Shown here piece by piece: positions 1 to 7,651 of a DNA stretch of 41,162 nt. Under the pieces are notes generated by a model. The model saw nothing but the letters and a program-made list of their open reading frames with translations, searched no databases and was not told where the DNA came from. Source of the stretch: Pseudomonadota bacterium. Its GTDB lineage: Bacteria; Bdellovibrionota_B; Oligoflexia; Oligoflexales; CAIYRB01. The stretch spans positions 1 through 41,162 of the forward strand of contig JAPLFY010000039.1 of assembly GCA_026390435.1 (NCBI GenBank). The letters run 5' to 3'. Both the position numbers and the translations under genes were made by a program. Each line of letters opens with the position of its first letter. Position 1 is the first letter of the stretch.

Positions 1-335
1 GGACAGAGCCAGCCGGTCCAATTCACTCTTGCCACCGGATATTCCGATAAGCTACAAGGTCGCCAACCGCCGAAATATACTCCGGTGGTCCTACTAATCT
101 CCGCTTACCAAATCATACCCCCTTAATCTCAGATCAGAGCACAGAAAACTAAACAGGAAATTGTTGTCCTGATTTTTAGCTGCCTGGATTGAAAATCGGA
201 CACAAAAGTTGCCCGTGCCCTCCACTGTCTCTTCAAGAAAACAAAAAAATTGAAAAATGCGAATAATGTCGGGCATTTTTGCTCGTGATGGTCGCTGGCA
301 TGTCTGTTGCAACTTAGCAATCTGAGGTGATTGCT
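1..335. other. Intergenic region without a convincing gene
   Basis: No supported gene lies before the AraC-type reading frame. Short minus-strand open frames occur here, but they overlap each other, lack recognisable domains and have no clear ribosome site. The stretch carries two perfect inverted repeats. CCACCGGA at 32-39 pairs with TCCGGTGG at 81-88, and AAAAATGC at 253-260 pairs with GCATTTTT at 273-280. It probably contains the end of an upstream transcription unit and the control region of the regulator gene. No convincing sigma70 promoter could be picked by eye. Confidence 0.5.
253..280. terminator. AT-rich inverted repeat, possible bidirectional terminator or operator
   Basis: AAAAATGC (253-260) and GCATTTTT (273-280) form a perfect 8-bp stem around a 12-base loop. 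The A and T runs lie inside the stem, so it could act as a weak terminator in either direction or as a protein-binding site ahead of the AraC-type gene. The function is inferred from shape only. Confidence 0.3.
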
Positions 336-812
336 ATGGTCGATTTCGAAAAATCAATCGTTGCCGAGCTGCCAACAGAACTTGAGGCTATCATCGATAT
401 GTTCGTGAAAGATCATGGTGCCCAGCACTCATTGAGGAAAGTAGCACATGTGTCAGGTGTGTCCCAAGCGACGATAAATCGCAAATTTCGTCAGTTTTAC
501 GGCATGACTCCAATGCGTTGGCTTTGGGAATTTAGGACGTGCTTAGCTGCTGAACTTATCACTGTGGCTCCGCATTTATCATTGGCGAGCGTAGCAGGTA
601 AATGTGGCTTTGCGACTCTTGCACATTTCTCGCGCCGTTTTCATGGAACCTTCAATCAGCCACCGAAGAATTTTCGCACAAATCAGACCGCTCTAAATCA
701 AACCAGGTTAATTGCTACATCTGTGTCAGTGCCAGTCACAAGCAAACTTAAAGATCAGGCATTGAAGGCTCTACACAACCGTCTCCAGTCCAAGCTGCCT
801 CCGAATAGGTAA
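336..812 (+). CDS. Stand-alone AraC-type helix-turn-helix DNA-binding protein
   Basis: This is a probable transcription regulator of about 158 residues. The middle of the protein matches an AraC/XylS double helix-turn-helix domain. A first HTH lies around LRKVAHVSGVSQATINRKFRQ, then the typical linker GMTPMRWLWEFR, then a second HTH with LASVAGKCGFATLAHFSRRF ending in PPKNFR. There is no N-terminal ligand-binding domain and the C-terminal 40 residues are basic and undefined, so it is shorter than the usual 250-300 residue AraC regulator. I chose ATG 336 because GAGG at 324-327 lies 8 bases upstream; an in-frame GTG at 327 is the alternative. It precedes the polysaccharide genes in the same direction and is a reasonable candidate regulator of them, but its targets cannot be read from the sequence. 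Confidence 0.8.
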   Translation: MVDFEKSIVAELPTELEAIIDMFVKDHGAQHSLRKVAHVSGVSQATINRKFRQFYGMTPMRWLWEFRTCLAAELITVAPHLSLASVAGKCGFATLAHFSRRFHGTFNQPPKNFRTNQTALNQTRLIATSVSVPVTSKLKDQALKALHNRLQSKLPPNR

Positions 813-815
813 GGG

Positions 816-833
816 CTGAAAAATCGTTTTCAG
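816..833 (+). terminator. Stem-loop just after the AraC-type gene
   Basis: A perfect 7-bp stem CTGAAAA/TTTTCAG encloses the loop ATCG, starting three bases past the stop codon of the regulator gene. It is positioned like a transcription terminator, but no U-tract follows, so termination would be weak. It could also stabilise the 3' end of the transcript. Confidence 0.4.
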
Positions 834-889
834 TATCCTACTTTGGGTTTCATGCTGAAAGCGTCAATCCCTATTGGTGGGGTCGGTGG

Positions 890-905
890 CCATTAATAAT
901 AATGG
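890..905. promoter_or_regulatory. Inverted repeat upstream of the GT2 gene
   Basis: CCATTA-ATAA-TAATGG is a perfect 6-bp inverted repeat with a 4-base spacer, located about 50 bases ahead of the GT2 reading frame. The size and symmetry suit an operator or an AT-rich promoter element. No matching -35 box is convincing. Confidence 0.25.
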
Positions 906-952
906 ATTGCTTCCGATAACGACAATGGGTCAGACCGCTATGAAGCCTGGAG

Positions 953-2236
953 GTGGATCTTATCAGGCGCTTCATAGGGCGCTTCATCAGGCGGCACTTG
1001 GCTGCTCGGGCCCTGTGGTTAGTTCGGTTTGGATGCAAAAAAATGATATTATTACTTTGGTTGTCTGGTCTTGGGTTAGTTCTGGTGGCGCCTTATGCAC
1101 TACTGCTGGGCCTGTTTGGACTATCAACGTTTCGTCAACGAGACGATAAATCCCCAGTTGTTTCCCAAGACTCTGCAGTTTCTTTTGCCTTCATAGTTCC
1201 CGCTCATGATGAAGCAGGAACGATTGAAAAGACGCTGAGCTCGCTGCAATCGGTGGATTATCCGAAGGAATATCACCTCATTGTCGTGATTGCGGATAAT
1301 TGCAGTGACCAGACGGCTTTAGTCGCTCGCGAAATGGGCGTTCGTGTTTTTGAGCGTCAGCATGCGACAAGACGAAGCAAGGGATTTGCTTTAGAGGATA
1401 CTTTGCCAAAAATTCTGGCAGATGACCTTCTGCTGCATGTAGATGCATTTGTAATTGTGGATGCAGACACTGTTGTTGACAAAAATGTTCTACATACATT
1501 AGCACCACTTGTAAGCGAAGGCAGCGACTGGATTCAGGGCCTGGATTTAGTTGCCAATCCAGAGGAATCTTGGCGAACGAAACTGTTAGCCCTCGGGTTT
1601 GCGCTTTTTAATGGATCCTTCCAGGTTGGGAGTGAAGCATTAGGTCTGGGTGCGCACCTACGAGGCAACGGCATGTCTTTGTCGCGTAAGGGGCTTCAGC
1701 AAATCGCCTGGACGTCGAATGGTTTAGCCGAGGATTTAGAGTTTAGCTGGAAATTGCGGCTGGCAGGAGAGCACGTTAGATTTGCATCTCACGCGAAATT
1801 TTATGCTGATATGCCCGTAAATCCAACAGTATCGGCAAATCAACGGCGCCGGTGGGAAAAGGGTCGCCATGGGCTTTGGCGTACAATGCGCTCTCAGCTT
1901 TGGGATACTAGAGTTTCTATTTATAATAAAATTCTTTGGGCACTCGACCTAAGTATGCCATCCCTTACGGTGGTCGCTGGGGTGATCCTGATATCGATGT
2001 TACTTCTTGTGACAGCAGGAATTATTGGGATCACGATACCACTATGGCTAATAATCTTGACCTCCATCTTAGCGGGCGCAATGGCAATTTATGGGGTTAG
2101 TCCCTTCCTATCTTTCGGATTGCCTTGGTCTGTTTTAACTGCGGTATTGATGTTGCCCTACTACGCGATCTGGCGTCTTTTGATTACTCTGGGTCGTATT
2201 CCCACAACCTGGGTGCGAACAGAGAGGAGATTTTAG
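953..2236 (+). CDS. Membrane-bound family 2 glycosyltransferase
   Basis: This is a processive-type GT2 enzyme that would transfer an activated sugar at the inner membrane during exopolysaccharide synthesis. Numbered from the GTG at 953, a membrane helix lies near residues 31-56. The GT-A fold follows with IVPAHDEAGT at about 81-90, the metal/nucleotide motif DAD at 170-172, the acceptor/base motif ED at 260-261 and the QRRRW motif at 297-301, which marks the chitin/hyaluronan/cellulose synthase-like branch. Further membrane helices fill the C-terminal quarter. The start is uncertain. A GGAGG abuts the GTG at 953 too closely to serve it, and ATG 1043, just before the first membrane helix, is a good alternative. 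The stop overlaps the GTG start of the flippase gene, so the two are translationally coupled. The sugar and product are unknown. Confidence 0.85.
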   Translation: MDLIRRFIGRFIRRHLAARALWLVRFGCKKMILLLWLSGLGLVLVAPYALLLGLFGLSTFRQRDDKSPVVSQDSAVSFAFIVPAHDEAGTIEKTLSSLQSVDYPKEYHLIVVIADNCSDQTALVAREMGVRVFERQHATRRSKGFALEDTLPKILADDLLLHVDAFVIVDADTVVDKNVLHTLAPLVSEGSDWIQGLDLVANPEESWRTKLLALGFALFNGSFQVGSEALGLGAHLRGNGMSLSRKGLQQIAWTSNGLAEDLEFSWKLRLAGEHVRFASHAKFYADMPVNPTVSANQRRRWEKGRHGLWRTMRSQLWDTRVSIYNKILWALDLSMPSLTVVAGVILISMLLLVTAGIIGITIPLWLIILTSILAGAMAIYGVSPFLSFGLPWSVLTAVLMLPYYAIWRLLITLGRIPTTWVRTERRF

Positions 2237-3741
2237 TGGGGGTAGAGCCAAAAGAAAAGGCCACAGTCGAACAAGTTGTCGCCGTCGGAAATGATTTCGC
2301 GCACGACGCCGTAAAGACTGTATCCCATCTCGGCGCCGCGGCGCTGTTCTCTATGTCTTTGGGGCTGATACTGCGTCTCGTTTTGCCACGAGCCTTGGGG
2401 CGAGATAGCATCGGAATTCTTTATTTTAGCGAATCTTTCAGCGCGTTGTTCTTCACATTTTTGCCTCTTGGTTTGACCGCATATATTGTTCGCGAAGTGC
2501 CCGTTGATCATCGTAAGGCAAGCGTCATTTTACCAACTTTAGTGCCAGCATTGGGCCTGTGGGCTGCTTTAATATGGTGCGTTATGATGGTGTCTGTGTA
2601 CGGCTCTGGTGCCGATCAATCTACTGTCCTATGTGTTGCTGCTATGGGTGTATATAGTGCCGCGACGGTTTTTCAGAGGGCAATTTTGCGTCGAACTTAC
2701 GTGGCACTTGGAAGGTCGGCATTTACGGCTCAGTTAGAAATGGTCGTGCGAATATTGCTTTTGATTTTAGTGTTATTAGCAGTACTTAGCGGTGCGTCAG
2801 TATTGGGTGTAGTGTGCTGTTATGCAGTGTCAGAGGTGCTCGGCGTCATTTACTTATTACTGAGAGCTTCAAGAGACGGGCATCTGATTGGCAAGTTTGA
2901 CAGATCTTTACTAAATAAAATGGTCGGTCAAACCATGCCTTTTTTTGCTGTTGGGGCCTTGGTTGAGATTTATGGAAATATCAATGCCATCATGCTCCGC
3001 TACTTAGCAAATAATCAAGAGGTCGCTTACTTTGGTGCTGCGGACAAATTGAAGGGGATGGGTTTGCTTATGGTACCGGTGATGCAGACTGCTCTGCAGC
3101 CAGTACTGTCCCGAGCATGGCACGGCGATAGAGATGAGTTCCGTCGGCTTGTGTCTAATTCGATGCGTCTTCTTTCCGCTGTATCCCTGCCTTTAACCCT
3201 CGTGCTCATGTTGGTTCCGGATCTGCTCTCGGACGTGATATTCGGCGCGGAATTCAAATCATCATATCGATCGATATCGTTTCTAGCTCCAGTTTTAATG
3301 ATGACTTACATGAATGTCCTCATTGGATCCTGCCTAAATATCATCAGTGATGGAAAGAAGTTTCTTTGGGTCACTGCGATTAGTTTGCTTTTAAATGTCC
3401 TGCTTAACATTGTGTGTATTAGAATAGGGACGTTTTTATGGGGTGATGGTGGTGCGGCGGCAGGCTCCAGCATCGCAACTGTGGCATCAGAGGTCTTTGT
3501 GTTGATGTCGGTTCGCAGAATATTTCCGCAGGGACTGGAACACGACCGGTTATTCGGCTTGATGATGGTCGCCGTGATTCCGTGCACAGTACTGGCTATA
3601 AACTTTCAAGTTCTATTGTCATGGAATATTTGGTTGCGAGTATCATTGATATTGATAGCGCCATTTTATCTGTGGATTACTCGTCTGGTGCGCCGAGACG
3701 ATCTAATTTACCTAATGAATTTGAGAAAAAAAGTATCGTGA
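2236..3741 (+). CDS. Wzx-like polysaccharide flippase (MOP/MATE-type)
   Basis: This integral membrane protein of about 501 residues probably flips lipid-linked oligosaccharides across the inner membrane. The sequence is dominated by hydrophobic helices, roughly 12-14. It shows features of the polysaccharide-transport branch: an N-terminal amphipathic stretch, then a helix with GAAALFSMSLGLILRLVLPR, and later a central PFFAVGALVEIYGNINAIML segment. I chose GTG 2236 because it overlaps the preceding stop (TAGTG) and has AGAGGAG about 7 bases upstream; a longer frame begins at 2125 inside the GT2 gene but has no matching ribosome site. Pairing with a GT2 enzyme suggests a shared surface glycan pathway. 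No dedicated polymerase (Wzy) is visible in the window. Confidence 0.82.
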   Translation: MGVEPKEKATVEQVVAVGNDFAHDAVKTVSHLGAAALFSMSLGLILRLVLPRALGRDSIGILYFSESFSALFFTFLPLGLTAYIVREVPVDHRKASVILPTLVPALGLWAALIWCVMMVSVYGSGADQSTVLCVAAMGVYSAATVFQRAILRRTYVALGRSAFTAQLEMVVRILLLILVLLAVLSGASVLGVVCCYAVSEVLGVIYLLLRASRDGHLIGKFDRSLLNKMVGQTMPFFAVGALVEIYGNINAIMLRYLANNQEVAYFGAADKLKGMGLLMVPVMQTALQPVLSRAWHGDRDEFRRLVSNSMRLLSAVSLPLTLVLMLVPDLLSDVIFGAEFKSSYRSISFLAPVLMMTYMNVLIGSCLNIISDGKKFLWVTAISLLLNVLLNIVCIRIGTFLWGDGGAAAGSSIATVASEVFVLMSVRRIFPQGLEHDRLFGLMMVAVIPCTVLAINFQVLLSWNIWLRVSLILIAPFYLWITRLVRRDDLIYLMNLRKKVS

Positions 3742-3774
3742 TCTTTTTAGAGTTCAATAAATTCTGATCGTCCA

Positions 3775-5370
3775 TCAGTGTAAGGATTTCACCTCGACGA
3801 GGGAAACGCTTAGGGGTGGTATAGTGATTTTAAAGTTTCCGAGAAAATTCATTTTTCTCTCGCTTAATTTTCCTAATTGATTTGAATCGATTTGGAATGT
3901 GCGAACTGTCTGTTTTACCTGTTTTTTTGGATTAACTTTGAAAAAAAATGTTTTGGAATCTGATTGTGATTTGTTGATTAAGATAATAGTAAAGTAGTTG
4001 AGATCTGTGTTGTAGGACGTAAAAACACTGTGATCATCTCGGATAAAGCTTGCATCGCTAACTAGCGTCGACCCAAATGAACTCCCGTTCCCATCGTAAT
4101 TCCGAAAGAGTTTGAAGGCCTGTGCTGCTGCGGAATTGCGTGCGGGGATTGTCCAGTAATTGGCCGACCAAAGACCTTCTTTAGCAAAGATGCCTAGTGT
4201 TTCTGCTTGGGCGATTCCGCCACTGATATCATTTTCTGCCCCAAAATTATACTCACCGATTGCCACTCTGAGACTAGGCTTTATCCTTGCTATTAATTGC
4301 TTAAGTCGCGGAATTAGAAAGATGCGCTCGTTGATCCAGGAGTCATCCATGTATGTGGAGTCCCATAAAGATCTCGTGGCTGCTATTCGTGCCCCGCGTG
4401 ATTCTGATGTGGATTCGGGAAAAGTGCGAAGTTTCTCGTTATTTGGATAGTAGTGCACGTCCACCACATCGAGAAGTTGAGTCCCCCGTTTCTCTTCTTC
4501 TTTGACGACTGCCTCCAGAAACCATTGTAGAAACGGTTTATTCTGATGCTGTTCGCGGTCTGCAAACTTGCGATAGCCGTTCCAAGGTCCTCGTTCGTCA
4601 AATGCCGATTGTTGCATCGGTAACCAGCCCCAAAGCGCTGGACCAATAATGATAGCGGCGGGGTCGGCATGCCGCACGGCGCTAGCTGTGGCTATATATT
4701 TCGCCAAAACTTCGTCATAGGTTGCTGGCGCGGGGTGCACATCTCGGTGGGTTTCGTGCCATAACATAGGTTCGTTCCCAATTATGTAGTAATGGGGCGT
4801 GTTGCCAAAGCGCGACTTTAGATGTTGCACCCAGGTCGACACCCAGTCTGGAGTTATTTTTATATACGCGCGCTCCGGAAGCGCTGTGATCCTAGACTTT
4901 CGCTCTATAGAAATGCCGTTGCCAAAACCATCCCGCGCATCGACCTGCTTGCCGTATGCGGACACAGGGAAGCTCCCCGACTCCCCGTCCTTCGCGACCC
5001 ATCCCATAGATGGTACGACGATGGCGGAGGCTACATTTCGCGCTACGTTTTCAGCCATGAACGTGTCTATGATGCTCCTTTTATTGTGTTTAAAGTTACG
5101 AAAAAACCAGTCTGAGCCAGTGTTCCAGGAATCAATTTTCCAGTTGAACACCTCGGCCATGTTGCCGCCGAAGCGAAAGCAGGTCGGTCTTAAAGACCAG
5201 GTGTTCTCCATATCATGGGCTTCGCCCATATATGTTCCAAGGCCGTAAATATAAGGACTAATCTTAGGGCTATCGGTGGTTGGTCTTGCCAATTCTACGG
5301 AAATTGTCGCGGCAAAAGCAGCGCCTGGTAGGCAGATAGTTACGAGGAAAAAAAGAATTCTGTGAAACAT
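3775..5370 (-). CDS. Secreted glycoside hydrolase family 44-like glycosidase
   Basis: This is a predicted secreted endo-glycanase of 531 residues. It has a signal peptide (hydrophobic residues 4-18, cleavage after about AFA at residue 20). Family hallmarks are ISPYIYGLGTY near 37-47, FRFGGN near 65-70, the tryptophan-rich DSWNTGSDWFF, and HETHRDVHP downstream of the NEP motif. The likely acid/base is Glu200 (GNEP) and the nucleophile Glu373 (IGEYNFG). The 173-residue spacing equals the spacing I recall for the characterised GH44 endoglucanase pair (Glu186/Glu359). The C-terminal 80 residues form a beta-rich domain. GH44 enzymes cut beta-1,4-glucans, xyloglucan or related chains; the substrate here is unknown. 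Last gene of the minus-strand set, 45 bases after the GNAT gene, so it may trim the glycan made by its neighbours. Confidence 0.78.
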   Translation of the reverse strand: MFHRILFFLVTICLPGAAFAATISVELARPTTDSPKISPYIYGLGTYMGEAHDMENTWSLRPTCFRFGGNMAEVFNWKIDSWNTGSDWFFRNFKHNKRSIIDTFMAENVARNVASAIVVPSMGWVAKDGESGSFPVSAYGKQVDARDGFGNGISIERKSRITALPERAYIKITPDWVSTWVQHLKSRFGNTPHYYIIGNEPMLWHETHRDVHPAPATYDEVLAKYIATASAVRHADPAAIIIGPALWGWLPMQQSAFDERGPWNGYRKFADREQHQNKPFLQWFLEAVVKEEEKRGTQLLDVVDVHYYPNNEKLRTFPESTSESRGARIAATRSLWDSTYMDDSWINERIFLIPRLKQLIARIKPSLRVAIGEYNFGAENDISGGIAQAETLGIFAKEGLWSANYWTIPARNSAAAQAFKLFRNYDGNGSSFGSTLVSDASFIRDDHSVFTSYNTDLNYFTIILINKSQSDSKTFFFKVNPKKQVKQTVRTFQIDSNQLGKLSERKMNFLGNFKITIPPLSVSLVEVKSLH

Positions 5371-5415
5371 TTCTGCGACTGCTCCATGAATAAATAGTGC
5401 CCGTTGCAGTGTGCC

Positions 5416-5820
5416 CTATTTAATAGTCTCACCCTCACGTAGGAGAAACCCGTAACCCGCAGTGAGGCCTACATGTTTGTAGTACTCCTCAGCCGCGGGT
5501 GCGGCAAACAGGAAAATCGAGGCTTTGCCCCCTGCTTCCTGGGTGCGTCGCATTAACTCTTTGCCTATGCCCTGGCGTTGATAGCGTGTGTCGACCGCTA
5601 AATCAGAAAGGTAGGTACAGAAAACGAAGTCCGTTAAACTTCGCGCAATCCCCACCAAAGAATCTTGATCCCAGGCAGTGATCACTAGATTCGCAGCTGA
5701 AAGCATTTTTTGCATGCGTTCTTGGTCATCAACGGGCCGACGCAACCCTAGGGTTGATGCTCGGTAGACATCAATAACTTGCTCAATGGGTAGTTCATTT
5801 CCAACTTTGTAAGAAATCAT
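5416..5820 (-). CDS. GNAT-family N-acetyltransferase
   Basis: A small single-domain acyl-CoA-dependent acetyltransferase of about 134 residues. The acetyl-CoA-binding motif A is clear: LAVDTRYQRQGIGKELMRR, with the Q/RxxGxG loop, followed by a beta5 strand SIFLFAAPAAEEYY and the YKHVGL turn typical of GNAT folds. ATG at 5820 is preferred because AGGTGAT lies a short way upstream; a TTG at 5838 would lengthen the protein by six residues and overlap the hydrolase gene. It sits between the two-domain hydrolase and the GH44 gene in the same direction. It could acetylate an amino group in the pathway product or confer self-protection. The substrate is not predictable. Confidence 0.8.
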   Translation of the reverse strand: MISYKVGNELPIEQVIDVYRASTLGLRRPVDDQERMQKMLSAANLVITAWDQDSLVGIARSLTDFVFCTYLSDLAVDTRYQRQGIGKELMRRTQEAGGKASIFLFAAPAAEEYYKHVGLTAGYGFLLREGETIK

Positions 5821-5827
5821 AATGTCA

Positions 5828-7642
5828 TCACCTACCAAAGCGCTCTACCCAGTGGTCACCGACAAGATCGCAGAGATATGACTGAGACCAAATTGGGGTG
5901 AACGTATGATCAGCTTGATCAACAAATTCAATGCGGAAGTTTTTTCTTTTAACCATCAAACGAGCTCTTTTTCCTAGGTGTTCCTCCATGAGATCGATGC
6001 CGCCCTCGGCTGAGTCGAAGATCAGGAAAATATCTGTGCCGCGGGATTCCAGGGAAATGAAATTGCGACCCACTTCTGACAATTTTGCATCATGCTGCAA
6101 GCACCAGGAAATGAATTTATTCCACATCGCGATGGTACTGTGAGTTAACCTAGTAGAGATCGCCCCGGCGATACCTCTCCAATTTATCTGGCCTCTTATA
6201 AGTCTGAGCCAAGTTTCCTTTTGAGTCGAGCTGCGTATATAGAATCCGGTAGATTTGTAAATCTGACGGTGGGGGACAAGTACCGTGTCGCCATCTCTCC
6301 ACTGATAGGTAAGGGGATTGATCATTAACAGGCCGACAACGCGCTTGTCTGAAAGTGCAGCTTGATAAGAAAAGTATCCACCTGAGCATAGCCCAGCCAG
6401 TATAAACTGGTCGTAATTAAAGTGTACACTCAGGTAGTCCATGAGCGAAATTAAACTCTGAAGTCCACTGCTCGAGTAGATTTCATTTTCCCCGACGCCA
6501 ATTGGTGCGACGCTGTCCCCCATACCTGGTCGGTCAAAACGAATGACGCGAAATCCTCGCAAAGCCAAGTTTCGAGCCATGGTGACGCAAAGACGATGGT
6601 TTCCGACGCGGTGATTGGCGCCTGTGTTCGTAATGATAATCGTCGGTCTTACCTTACATAGGGCAAAGTTTGGGGCTTCACTGATGATGCCTGTGTTCCC
6701 GTGAATCTGGAGGACTTCTTCCGATATTTCTTCGCCATTGTGCTGAAATGTAGTGACAGTGTTGACTGTGTGATTGCGCTTATTATAGGTGGATGTGTCT
6801 GGGTATTGGTCTGACATCCATTCGGTGATGAAGGTCCATATTGTCTCAGGGACCTGAGAGTCGAGAGCATCGTCCTTCATTAGATTGCTGTATCCAGCGA
6901 TTGGTTTGATCTCAACGGCAGTGCCATCTGCCATTAGTGCTTCGGCAATGCGTCGTTCATTACTTGGGATATCATCACGGGGAATGATCAGTACACTCTT
7001 TAAAAGCTGACCAGCCAGCTTGGTCAAGTCGAGTTTCCCAAGATCATCTTTGGTCTCTTGAGTAAGAGGGTAACCCACAACTTCATCAGTTGCGGCTGGG
7101 TTATAGCCACTCATATCCGTATTGTTAATCCCTCGGAAGGCAAGTAACTCGCGGGTGTACTGGCGCCCTGATAGTACTGGAGCTAACATGATCAGGCTAT
7201 CGGTGTTGGCTTTAGAGGCAACGCTTGCCGCTAGAAGTCCGCCTAGTCTAGTGCCAAATAAGATTACCTGTTCTATGCCGCTTGTCTGTCGAATTTCTGT
7301 GACAGCAGAAATGATACTTTCTTGCCAAGACAATATCCTTTGGGCGTCTGTGGCAAGCCCAGCCGAGTCGCCAGTGCCGTCATAATCAAATCGAAGAACC
7401 GGAAAGCCTGCAGCTGCGAGTTGCACTGCGAGTTTTCGGTAGGCCCGATATACCACCATATATTCGTGCCCAAACGGAGGGCACAGCACTAATGCGGCCT
7501 TGCGGCTGACAGCAGACGGGGAGTGAAGCCAGCCGAAAAGCGGTCTTTTGGGATCTCCAAACCAACGCGGATGCCCGAATCCATCGTTAGGTGATGTTGT
7601 GGTTCCTTGCGAGTCTTCTGCAATGTGTTGCTGTTTTTTCAT
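5828..7642 (-). CDS. Two-domain alpha/beta hydrolase
   Basis: A 604-residue protein with two tandem alpha/beta-hydrolase folds. The N-terminal domain (about 30-280) has FDYDGTGDS and an elbow reading GTRLGG at 130-135, where Arg132 occupies the nucleophile position, so it is probably non-catalytic. I recall similar GxRxG elbows in exosortase-system-associated hydrolases. The C-terminal domain (about 330-604) has RFDRPGMGDS and an intact elbow GLCSGG with Ser420, with plausible partners Asp543 (IFDSAEGG) and His579 (QADHTFTP). It could release or transfer an aminoacyl or acyl group from the carrier protein, or act as a thioesterase. It starts 10 bases after the GH2 gene stop and just overlaps no coding part of the GNAT gene, consistent with one operon. 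Confidence 0.8.
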   Translation of the reverse strand: MKKQQHIAEDSQGTTTSPNDGFGHPRWFGDPKRPLFGWLHSPSAVSRKAALVLCPPFGHEYMVVYRAYRKLAVQLAAAGFPVLRFDYDGTGDSAGLATDAQRILSWQESIISAVTEIRQTSGIEQVILFGTRLGGLLAASVASKANTDSLIMLAPVLSGRQYTRELLAFRGINNTDMSGYNPAATDEVVGYPLTQETKDDLGKLDLTKLAGQLLKSVLIIPRDDIPSNERRIAEALMADGTAVEIKPIAGYSNLMKDDALDSQVPETIWTFITEWMSDQYPDTSTYNKRNHTVNTVTTFQHNGEEISEEVLQIHGNTGIISEAPNFALCKVRPTIIITNTGANHRVGNHRLCVTMARNLALRGFRVIRFDRPGMGDSVAPIGVGENEIYSSSGLQSLISLMDYLSVHFNYDQFILAGLCSGGYFSYQAALSDKRVVGLLMINPLTYQWRDGDTVLVPHRQIYKSTGFYIRSSTQKETWLRLIRGQINWRGIAGAISTRLTHSTIAMWNKFISWCLQHDAKLSEVGRNFISLESRGTDIFLIFDSAEGGIDLMEEHLGKRARLMVKRKNFRIEFVDQADHTFTPIWSQSYLCDLVGDHWVERFGR

Positions 7643-7651
7643 CGATTATGC

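Noticed and set aside
94-320. Overlapping minus-strand open frames of 63 and 72 codons before the AraC-type gene
   Set aside because: They overlap in different frames, show no domain or clear ribosome site, and their composition looks random.
4160-5248. Open frames on the plus strand inside the GH44 gene
   Set aside because: They are antisense shadows of a well-supported gene with catalytic motifs and signal peptide.
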